Origin: an uncultured Campylobacter sp.
Lineage (GTDB): Bacteria; Campylobacterota; Campylobacteria; Campylobacterales; Campylobacteraceae
Length of the DNA: 28,815 nt
Direction of reading: 5' to 3'
Assembly: GCF_938030785.1 (NCBI RefSeq)
Contig: NZ_CALHIK010000199.1
Span: 1-28,815, forward strand
Positions 22,828 through 28,815 of this stretch are shown one piece after another. The notes below the pieces were generated by a model. That model made no database searches and was not told the origin of the DNA. It was given only the letters and a program-made list of their open reading frames with translations. Position 1 is the stretch's first letter. Every line of letters begins with the position of its first letter. The translations under genes and the position numbers were made by a program.

Positions 22828-24032
22828 CAGATCTCTTTCAAATATTTTTTTATATTTCTAGCGGCCTGGCGGGTTCTATTTTCGTTTTCGATAAAAGCGA
22901 TTCGCACGTAATCGTCTCCCGCCGCGCCAAAGCCCACGCCTGGGCTTACGGCGACGCACGCCTTGGTAAGAAGCTGCTTGGAAAACTCCATGCTTCTTAG
23001 ATGAGCCGCCGCTGGCGGCAATTTCGCCCACGCAAACATCGACGCGCTAGGTTTAGCGATCTGCCAGCCCGCGTCCGCAAAAGCGTCGATCAAAAAATTC
23101 CTACGCTTCTCATAGGTCGCGCGGATCTCCTCTACGCACTCTTGCGGCCCGTCCAGCGCGATCGTGGCGGCTACTTGGATCGGCGTAAACATACCGTAAT
23201 CAAACCAAGATTTGATCTTTTTAAGCGCGGCGACGAGCTTTTTATTACCGCTAACAAAACCCACGCGCCAGCCCGCCATATTGTAGCTTTTAGAGAGTGT
23301 GTACGCCTCGACTGCGACGTCCTTCGCGCCCTGAACCTCAAAGATAGACGGCGTTTTGTAATCGTCAAAAGCGATCTCTGCGTAAGCGATGTCACTGATG
23401 ATATAAAACCGCTCCTGTCGCGCCATCGCCACAAGCCGCTCGTAGAAGCTCTTTTGTACGACGACGGTGGTAGGGTTATGCGGGAAATTTACGACGACGT
23501 ATTTTGGGCGCGGAATGCTCTCGTCGAAGGTTTTTTGCAGATCGATGAAAAATTTATTCTCGTTAAAATTTAAATTCTCATCATAGGCAAGCGGGATTTT
23601 AACGACGTTGCCGCCCGCGATGATGAAGGCTTGAGTGTGGATCGGATACGCAGGATCGGGCACCACTGCGACATCGCCCGGATTTACGATCGCGCTAGTT
23701 AGATGCACGAAGCCCTCTTTAGAGCCCATCACTGCGACGATCTCGCTTTCGGGATCCAAGATCACGCCGTATTTGCGCTTGTACCAATTCGCGCAGGCAA
23801 GTCGCAGCTTGTAGATGCCCTGGCTTACGGAGTAGCCGTGGGTCTTGTCCTTTTGCGCGCTTTCGCAAAGCTTGTCGATTATATGCTGCGGCGTCCTGCC
23901 GTCGGGATTGCCCATCGAAAAATCGATTATGTCCTCGCCCGCCCTGCGCGCCGCCATTTTTATGGCGTTAACCTCGGCAAAAACGTAATTGGGCAAACGC
24001 TCGATCTTTGAAAAACGGATTTCGTCAAACAT
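22827..24032 (-). CDS. Class I/II PLP aminotransferase (AlaC / LL-diaminopimelate aminotransferase-like)
   Basis: A 401-residue fold-type I aminotransferase. The N-terminal DFSMGNPDGRTPQHI resembles AlaC/DapL-type enzymes. NFPHNPTTVV is the substrate-carboxylate loop, SDIAYAEIAFD the PLP-ring aspartate region, and SKSYNMAGWRVGFVSG contains the Schiff-base lysine. RIAFIENENRTRQA near the end holds the second carboxylate arginine. Close Campylobacter relatives are usually annotated as LL-diaminopimelate aminotransferase; alanine or glutamate-pyruvate transamination is equally possible. Coupling to hom links it to aspartate-family amino acids. AGAGG precedes the ATG. Confidence 0.88.
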   Translation of the reverse strand: MFDEIRFSKIERLPNYVFAEVNAIKMAARRAGEDIIDFSMGNPDGRTPQHIIDKLCESAQKDKTHGYSVSQGIYKLRLACANWYKRKYGVILDPESEIVAVMGSKEGFVHLTSAIVNPGDVAVVPDPAYPIHTQAFIIAGGNVVKIPLAYDENLNFNENKFFIDLQKTFDESIPRPKYVVVNFPHNPTTVVVQKSFYERLVAMARQERFYIISDIAYAEIAFDDYKTPSIFEVQGAKDVAVEAYTLSKSYNMAGWRVGFVSGNKKLVAALKKIKSWFDYGMFTPIQVAATIALDGPQECVEEIRATYEKRRNFLIDAFADAGWQIAKPSASMFAWAKLPPAAAHLRSMEFSKQLLTKACVAVSPGVGFGAAGDDYVRIAFIENENRTRQAARNIKKYLKEI

Positions 24033-24558
24033 CTCAAACCTCTTATCTTAAAGTAATTTTCAAGCCATATTTAAAATTTCGCGCCTTAAACGCCGCGATC
24101 CGCTCGTGCTGCACGAAGGCTAAATTTCAAGCCTTTGTGGCGGTGCGGCGGCGCTTTTATATCGCTAAGGCGATTTTAAAATTTTACCACACTAAAATTT
24201 TAAAATCGCCGAGACATTGATTATTTAAATTTAGCGCGTTGACCATTTGCGGCGACATTTAAATTTACATCCGATCAAAACGATAACGATCAAAGCGCCG
24301 TTTTTACGCCGCGTCCTCGAACGATACCCTTTAAATTTACCGCGCTACCGCAAACGCCCGCAACGCTTGAAATTTTATCCGCACCGTTAATTTTACCTAC
24401 GCCGTTTAAAATTTTATCCAATACGGCGCAGCGCAAACCTTTAAATTTACGCTCGCGGGTTTAAATTTAAACTGCGCACCACAGCGAGCTGAAATTTTAC
24501 CCTCTGTCCTCTGCGGCAAAATTCTACGAGCGAAAAACCATGCGCAAGGTCTAAAGTT
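24033..24558. other. AAATTT-rich intergenic gap
   Basis: No convincing gene is seen between the RodZ-like gene and the aminotransferase gene. The stretch is dense in AAATTT/AAAATTTTA motifs spaced by GC-rich words (TTTACGC, TTTACCGCGC and the like), includes a perfect 14-base palindrome GTTTAAATTTAAAC at 24459-24472, and a long perfect hairpin near the aminotransferase. It must hold the aminotransferase promoter and any terminator of the upstream unit. I recall an extra periplasmic-protein gene near this point in C. jejuni (unchecked); no remnant is recognisable here. Confidence 0.5.
24169..24210. repeat. Long perfect inverted repeat (18-bp stem)
   Basis: GGCGATTTTAAAATTTTA (24169-24186) and TAAAATTTTAAAATCGCC (24193-24210) are perfect complements around a six-base loop CCACAC. 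Neither side has a long T-run. It lies about 140 bases before the aminotransferase start and 350 bases beyond the RodZ-like stop. A bidirectional terminator or a structured RNA are both possible. Confidence 0.8.
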
Positions 24559-25581
24559 TTACCACTTCTTGCCCTTGTTTAGGCGCAGGAACTCGTCGGT
24601 TGAAATTTTAGTGACGTTGCCGTCTTTGACGCGGAGCTTTTGAGTATTTTTTTCGTTGAAGCTCACGTTGCCGTCCGCCTTGCCGACCTCAAACATTCCG
24701 TGCCCGGTGGCGATGAGCAGATCCTCGTCTCCTTGCGAAGCGACGACATAAGGGGCATTGATGACCATCTCGCGCTTCTTGCCGCTTTTTAGATCGATGA
24801 TGCCTATCCACATTTTGCCTCGCGGATTAAGCACGATATCCTTGCTGGGCGCAGGCGCGCTTTGCGTGGCGTTTTCGTCGGTGGAATTTTCCTCCGTTTT
24901 GACGCTCGCGCGCTCGATTCTTATAGAGCGGTCCAGCGCATTTAGAGAGCTTAAATTTTCATCCGCCGCCAAAGCCGCATTTACGTCCGTTTTAATGGCG
25001 AATTTATCCTCCGTAACATTATGCGAAACGACGTCTATACCGATATTTTCAAGCTTTTTTTGGGTGTTATTTACGATCGGAGCATCCGAGTAGGTAGTTT
25101 TATTCTGCTCGCTGAAAACCGAGCTCCAAAATTCGTTGAAGCCTTTGTAAAGTCCGAAATAAAAGATCGCCGCGATCAGCAAAACCGTGATCAGCAGCCA
25201 CACGAGCCAACTGCTGCTACCGCCTCGCTCGGGGCTCATTTTTCTAGTATAGACCTGCTCGACTTTGGCTTTTTTAACGGGCGCAAAGCCCTCTTTTGCG
25301 ATCTCGAACTCGCTCATCCAGTCCGATAGATCTAGCCCGAACTCGCGCTCTAAAATTTTAATGTAGCCTCTAACGTTAAAATTTGCTAGCTTCTCGAAGT
25401 CTTTGTTGATGATGTATTCTAAATTTTGCGCATCGATGCGCGTCGTGCGCGCTATTTCGATCAGATCCATAGATTTTAATTTATCCAGATCGCTATTTTT
25501 TGGCTGCTGTGTTTGCTCCGGCTTCTCGGTTTGTTCCGCCTGCTCATCCGTATTATTTAACTTCTCTTCTATTTCTTCCAT
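24559..25581 (-). CDS. RodZ-like membrane protein
   Basis: A 340-residue single-pass protein. An acidic Glu/Gln-rich N-terminus (1-30) precedes a helix-turn-helix-like domain (about 32-92: LIEIARTTRIDAQNLEYIINKDFEKL, here as IEIARTTRIDAQNLEYII, then FNVRGYIKILEREFGLDL). A basic stretch, one transmembrane helix (about 124-144, WLVWLLITVLLIAAIFYFGLY) and a periplasmic part with a linker and a terminal beta domain (WIGIIDLKSGKKREMVI ... FEVGKADG) follow. This order (HTH, membrane helix, beta domain) is that of RodZ, which links MreB to the cell wall machinery; sequence resemblance is moderate. The gene start lies within the end of rlmB (29-base overlap), with GGA upstream. Confidence 0.65.
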   Translation of the reverse strand: MEEIEEKLNNTDEQAEQTEKPEQTQQPKNSDLDKLKSMDLIEIARTTRIDAQNLEYIINKDFEKLANFNVRGYIKILEREFGLDLSDWMSEFEIAKEGFAPVKKAKVEQVYTRKMSPERGGSSSWLVWLLITVLLIAAIFYFGLYKGFNEFWSSVFSEQNKTTYSDAPIVNNTQKKLENIGIDVVSHNVTEDKFAIKTDVNAALAADENLSSLNALDRSIRIERASVKTEENSTDENATQSAPAPSKDIVLNPRGKMWIGIIDLKSGKKREMVINAPYVVASQGDEDLLIATGHGMFEVGKADGNVSFNEKNTQKLRVKDGNVTKISTDEFLRLNKGKKW

Positions 25582-26254
25582 TTAGAATTCCATCGCATAG
25601 TATCGCAAATGCCGCGCTTACGTTAAGCGAGTCCCAGCCTTCGCGCATCTTTATCGATACCGCGCAGTCGCATTTTTTAAGCGCCCTAGCAGGTATCCCC
25701 TCTTCTTCGTTCCCCATTACGAGTGCGTTTTTCGCGCCGAGCTTTAACTCCTTAAAGTTCGTCCCGTCCGCACTCGCGGCGTAAATTTCAAAGCCGCTTT
25801 GTTTAAGCTCGTTTATCACGCTAAGCCCGTCTGCGACTTTAACGACGTTTAGCTCATACGCCGCGCCCGAGCTTGCGCGCACTACGCCCGCCATATTTAG
25901 ATTACTTGCGACGACGATCACGCTGTCCGCGCCCAAAGCATAGGCGCTACGCATTATCGCGCCGATGTTTCCGACGTCGGTAAGCCCATAAAGGATCGGC
26001 ACGAATTTATCGTCTTTGACGCTAGCAAGATCGCCGAAGCTAAACTCCTCCACCTCGGCCAAGAAGCCTTGATGGTTGCCGCCGCGAGCGAGGGCTTGAG
26101 CTTTTTTCGCATCGGCGCGCTCGATCTTTACACCGGTCGCGGCGATCTTTTTATAAATTTCTTTCTCGCACTCCTTAGCAAGGATGATGCGGATAAATTT
26201 CTGCGGATGCCGGTTTAAAAGGTGCAAAAACAGCTGCTTGCCGTAAATAATCAT
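25553..26254 (-). CDS. rlmB: SPOUT 23S rRNA 2'-O-ribose methyltransferase (RlmB/TrmH family)
   Basis: A 233-residue SPOUT-fold methyltransferase. The N-terminal substrate-binding segment begins MIIYGKQLFLHLL, and the three SPOUT motifs are clear: LTDVGNIGAIMRSA (motif 1, catalytic Arg), NALVMGNEEEGIP (motif 2) and MREGWDSLNVSAAFAIL (motif 3). It most likely methylates G2251 of 23S rRNA; other TrmH-family targets cannot be excluded. No strong ribosome binding site precedes the ATG, which lies 35 bases after rsmI. It overlaps the RodZ-like gene by 29 bases. Confidence 0.87.
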   Translation of the reverse strand: MIIYGKQLFLHLLNRHPQKFIRIILAKECEKEIYKKIAATGVKIERADAKKAQALARGGNHQGFLAEVEEFSFGDLASVKDDKFVPILYGLTDVGNIGAIMRSAYALGADSVIVVASNLNMAGVVRASSGAAYELNVVKVADGLSVINELKQSGFEIYAASADGTNFKELKLGAKNALVMGNEEEGIPARALKKCDCAVSIKMREGWDSLNVSAAFAILCDGILNGRNRREVK

Positions 26255-26289
26255 TTTGGGATTTTAGCGAAAAACGGTTAAAATATGAC

Positions 26290-27105
26290 TTAGCGTATCA
26301 AATTTTTATATATTTCTTTGGCGGGTTCGCCGCTGATTTTTGAGAGCAGTTTTGCTTTTATTTTCGGCGCGATCTCAAGCGACAGAATATCTTCTTGCGT
26401 GATTTTTTCAAAGCTTTTTTCGCCCGCGCCGTCAATCACGACGCACCATTCGCCGTTTAAATTTGCGCCGTTTAGGCCGGATAGAACCTCCGCGGCGCTA
26501 CCGAAAAATTTGGTTTCAAATTTTTTCGTGGCTTCCTTAATCGCAAAAATTTTGCGCTGTGCGTCGATCCCCGCGATCTGCTCAATTAGCTTTATCACGC
26601 GCTTTGGAGATTCATAAAGTACGCATGGATAGGGGCTCTGCATCAAATTTAGGATCTGAGCTTTGCGCTGCGTGCCGTCATTATTCAAAAAACCTAAAAA
26701 GCTAAATTCTTTCTCCACTAGCCCGCTTGCGGCGCCTGCGAGCAGCAGAGCGTTTGCGCCGCTAAGCACTTCGTAAGGCACGCCGTTTCGTTGCGCAAAT
26801 TTTACGAGCGCAATTCCCGGATCGCTGATGCAGGGCATGCCGGCGTCGCTTACGTATGCGCAAGCTTTTTCGCGCAAAAGCGCCGCATCAAAACCCGCAA
26901 AAAACTCCGCTTCGTTGTGCGTGTGCAGCGAGTAGAACTGTGAAATTTTAAATGAAATTTGAAATTTATCGGATAATAGGTTTAGAAGTTTTTTTGAAAC
27001 CCTCGTATCCTCGCAGATTAGGATTTCGCAGCTTTGCAATACCTCAAGCGCGCGGCTCGAGATATCGCTTAGATTTCCTATCGGCGTAGGAATGAGATAT
27101 AGCAA
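26290..27105 (-). CDS. rsmI: 16S rRNA (cytidine-1402-2'-O)-methyltransferase
   Basis: A 271-residue tetrapyrrole-methylase-fold enzyme. Family landmarks are LIPTPIGNLSDISSRALEVL at the N-terminus, CEDTRVSKKLL, YVSDAGMPCISDPG (SAM-binding), VPYEVLSGANALL and FLGFLNN, then YESPKRVIKLIEQI. It methylates C1402 in the ribosomal P-site region. The start is TTG directly after the rpmE stop codon (no intervening base), with GGA inside the end of rpmE, so it is translated with rpmE. The end is intact. Confidence 0.95.
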   Translation of the reverse strand: MLYLIPTPIGNLSDISSRALEVLQSCEILICEDTRVSKKLLNLLSDKFQISFKISQFYSLHTHNEAEFFAGFDAALLREKACAYVSDAGMPCISDPGIALVKFAQRNGVPYEVLSGANALLLAGAASGLVEKEFSFLGFLNNDGTQRKAQILNLMQSPYPCVLYESPKRVIKLIEQIAGIDAQRKIFAIKEATKKFETKFFGSAAEVLSGLNGANLNGEWCVVIDGAGEKSFEKITQEDILSLEIAPKIKAKLLSKISGEPAKEIYKNLIR

Positions 27106-27306
27106 CTATTTCATTCCGTATTTTTGCTTAAATTTCTCGACGCGGCCCGCGCTATCTACGATCTTCTCGCTGCCGGTGAAAAACGGATGGCAGTTGGAGC
27201 AGATATCGACGCGGACCTCAGGCTTGTTCGAGCGCGTTTTAAAAGTGTTTCCGCAAGCGCAGGTAACGGTCGTTTCGACAAAGTTCGGATGGATATCTTT
27301 TTTCAT
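27106..27306 (-). CDS. rpmE: 50S ribosomal protein L31 (zinc form)
   Basis: A 66-residue L31 of usual length. The N-terminal MKKDIHPNF is diagnostic. Four cysteines (C16, C18, C37, C40 in VTCACGN and CSNCHPFFTG) identify the zinc-binding C+ form, which can act as a zinc reserve. AAAGGA precedes the ATG. A TATAAT box lies about 35 bases upstream, making this the first gene of the rpmE-rsmI-rlmB-rodZ-like unit. Confidence 0.97.
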   Translation of the reverse strand: MKKDIHPNFVETTVTCACGNTFKTRSNKPEVRVDICSNCHPFFTGSEKIVDSAGRVEKFKQKYGMK

Positions 27307-27340
27307 TTTTGATCCTTTTTGATGATTTTAAAAGGCAGCG

Positions 27341-27346
27341 ATTATA
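27341..27346 (-). promoter_or_regulatory. -10 box for rpmE
   Basis: An exact TATAAT on the minus strand (27346 to 27341), preceded by A/T-rich sequence, about 35 bases before the rpmE ATG. Confidence 0.55.
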
Positions 27347-27580
27347 CAACTTTTTTATCTAAAAAGCAAATTTAAAGGGTTTTAAAAAACTCTCGGCAAA
27401 GCGTGGATTTTCTTTTTGAATATGCTTTTTTAGACGCGAAATTTTAAAATTTAGCCCACTTTGCGGGTAAAATTTTGATTTACTGCGGCGTGCAAAATAC
27501 AGCGCGCGAAAATATGCCGCAGCAATACGTGCCGCGCGTTAAGCCGCAGTTAAACACGAAAGTCGCGCAAGGCAAAATTT

Positions 27581-27624
27581 AAATTCCAAAATTTAAAGCG
27601 CGCGGCTTTTAAATTTTAAAATTT
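27581..27624 (-). terminator. Hairpin after rsmE, probable terminator
   Basis: Two 17-base arms pair at 15 positions (AAATTCCAAAATTTAAA and TTTAAATTTTAAAATTT) around the GC-rich loop GCGCGCGGCT. It begins ten bases beyond the rsmE stop and belongs to the same AAATTT-cored class as the other gene-end hairpins. Confidence 0.5.
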
Positions 27625-27633
27625 GTCGAGCGC

Positions 27634-28290
27634 TTAAAACATCAGCTTCGCGCAAGTTGCGATCAGCGCGGTATTTGAGCGCAAAATATAAGGGCTATTA
27701 AGCGCATAGGCGTTTTTAAATTTCTCCCTTTCGCGCGGCGAAAACCCGCCCTCGGGACCTACGAACGCGATCTCGTCGCCGCCGAAAATGTCGATGTTCT
27801 TGCCGCCAAAATCGATCAGGCTTACGTTTTCATATCTTTGCGCAAGCTCGTCCGAGCCGCTCAAAACCTCGATCTGCATGATGGAATTTCGCCCGCATTG
27901 TTGAGATGAGTTGATCAAAATCCGCTCCATCCTCTGCAGATCGAGCCGCACGTTTTTCTGCGACAGATCGGCATAGACCAAAACAAGCCGCCCGACGCCC
28001 ATCTCGTTTAGCGCAGGCAGACTCTTTTCGATCACGGCACTTTCGACGACCGCCCAAGCGACGCAAAAATCGTGGCTCGGCGTAAAAACCGAGCTTTTAA
28101 AAACTAAATTCAAAGCCGCACCCTTACGCGAAATTTCAGAGATCTCATATAGATAACTCGCCCCATCCTTCAGATTTCGCACGTCTATGCGCTCGCCCGC
28201 CCTTGCTCGTCTGGCCTTTAGGTGCAAAAACTGATCATTCTGCAAAACTAGGCTCTGTTCGCCTGCAAGCTTATCGTAAAAATATACCAT
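27634..28290 (-). CDS. rsmE: 16S rRNA (uracil-1498-N3)-methyltransferase
   Basis: A 218-residue SPOUT methyltransferase. An N-terminal PUA-like domain (about 15-65, FLHLKARRARAGERIDV) is followed by the catalytic domain with NEMGVGRLVLVYADLSQ, RMERILINSSQQCGR, IAFVGPEGGFSPREREKF and SPYILRSNTALIA. The last motif usually reads LRxETA; here it is SNTA. The enzyme methylates U1498 of 16S rRNA. I use ATG 28290, which overlaps the upstream stop by one base (TGATG), rather than the TTG one codon before. A hairpin follows the stop. Confidence 0.93.
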   Translation of the reverse strand: MVYFYDKLAGEQSLVLQNDQFLHLKARRARAGERIDVRNLKDGASYLYEISEISRKGAALNLVFKSSVFTPSHDFCVAWAVVESAVIEKSLPALNEMGVGRLVLVYADLSQKNVRLDLQRMERILINSSQQCGRNSIMQIEVLSGSDELAQRYENVSLIDFGGKNIDIFGGDEIAFVGPEGGFSPREREKFKNAYALNSPYILRSNTALIATCAKLMF

Positions 28291-28772
28291 CAAATAACAC
28301 TCGCTATCAAAATTATCGCTAAGTTTAGCCCCAAAATCACCCGCATTTTGCGCTGATACGGCGCAAAGTTTTGGCTTAGATACGCGATTTTTAGCCGTTT
28401 GAAAGACGCTGCGCTAAGCACGATCATCGCTAGCGATCCGACCGCCATAAAGTAAATTTTAAAGCTCAGATCAAAGCGCGGCACTGGTAGCATCACGCTT
28501 CCGCTAATTATCAGCGCCGCGAGAGTCGCATAATATATCGGCAAAAACAGCCTGATGCGCCTAAGAAATCTAAGCCCAAATCTGCTCTTTTGCTTTAAAT
28601 TTTCAGCTTGCGGCGCGGAAGCGGCAAAATTTAAAGCCTCTTTGCGCGGGCAAAATTCCGCCGCCGCGTCGATCTTAAGCTGGGTAAAAATCAGATAAAT
28701 TATCGTTAAAATCGCCGTAGCTAGCGCGAAAAATTTATGAAAGCCCAAGGCGCTTTGATACAGATAATCCAT
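28290..28772 (-). CDS. Small integral membrane protein, unknown function
   Basis: A 160-residue protein with about four transmembrane helices (near 11-32, 78-95, 105-125 and 143-160) and a polar cytoplasmic or periplasmic loop between the first two. H12, in GFHKFFALATAI, is a conspicuous histidine at the start of helix 1. No characterised family is recognised; an integral membrane protein gene occupies the same place before rsmE in C. jejuni (recalled). ATG 28772 is chosen over GTG 28775 because GGAAGTG gives usable spacing only to the ATG. It overlaps rsmE by one base and probably forms an operon with it and with genes beyond the window edge. Confidence 0.75.
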   Translation of the reverse strand: MDYLYQSALGFHKFFALATAILTIIYLIFTQLKIDAAAEFCPRKEALNFAASAPQAENLKQKSRFGLRFLRRIRLFLPIYYATLAALIISGSVMLPVPRFDLSFKIYFMAVGSLAMIVLSAASFKRLKIAYLSQNFAPYQRKMRVILGLNLAIILIASVI

Positions 28773-28815
28773 CACTTCCGCCAGGGGGTTAAATTTGCAG
28801 GATAAAATTTTGCGC

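Larger units (their letters stand above)
27307..27633. other. Intergenic gap upstream of rpmE
   Basis: Apart from the rpmE promoter and a hairpin after rsmE, I find no gene. The middle holds an imperfect inverted repeat (27446-27476; AAAATTTAGCCC against GGGTAAAATTTT, one mismatch and one G-U) and further AAATTT-rich sequence of the same kind as in the other long gaps. Confidence 0.5.

Noticed and set aside
24008..24220. Plus-strand open frame of 70 codons overlapping the aminotransferase start
   Set aside because: No ribosome binding site or family; it crosses the perfect hairpin and overlaps a real gene antisense.
28789..28815. Possible end of an upstream minus-strand gene (TAA at 28789-28791)
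   Set aside because: Only eight codons are visible before the window edge, so a gene end cannot be told from chance.

Overview
The window looks like chromosomal DNA of a Campylobacter species from the higher-GC part of the genus (C. gracilis-like by general appearance; not computed). The reasons are the protein families present, the gene orders, and the very frequent AAATTT-type motifs between genes. Several blocks follow orders I recall from C. jejuni, unchecked: carA with a DUF507 gene; a mod cluster with a small TOBE protein; mlaA-mlaC-RND; and trxB-trxA-yraN-hom-aminotransferase / rodZ-like-rlmB-rsmI-rpmE-rsmE-membrane protein.

Layout. Positions 1-1236 (minus): the 5' part of a probable addB, and an OmpR-type response regulator with no kinase gene beside it. 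A 540-base AAATTT-rich gap follows. Positions 1804-10032 (minus): carA and DUF507, then purA, hisZ and a very large membrane sensor with PAS, GGDEF and degenerate EAL domains; most junctions are 1-4 base overlaps. Positions 10084-14397 (minus): a molybdate/tungstate uptake and regulation cluster read in the order modE, modA, TOBE protein, modC, an unrecognised repeat-like ORF, modB. Positions 14581-18631 (plus): mlaA, mlaC and an RND/MMPL transporter, probably a lipid-trafficking operon, followed by selC (tRNA-Sec) and an unrecognised lipoprotein gene. Positions 19779-28772 (minus): thioredoxin reductase and thioredoxin, YraN, homoserine dehydrogenase, an aminotransferase, a second long gap, a RodZ-like protein, two rRNA methyltransferases, ribosomal protein L31, RsmE and a small membrane protein.

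Most genes are ordinary core metabolism. The part least explained by known families is the 726-base segment between modC and modB. It is built partly from 15-base periodic DNA, is open along its full length in the operon direction, and on the opposite strand reads as pentapeptide-repeat-like protein interrupted by one TGA. Other points of interest are a palindrome in the modE promoter that could be its operator, low-complexity inserts in extracytoplasmic loops of two unrelated membrane proteins, a family of AAATTT-cored inverted repeats at gene ends (one with a perfect 18-bp stem), and an imperfect acceptor stem in selC. No CRISPR array, insertion sequence, phage gene or rRNA gene was seen.
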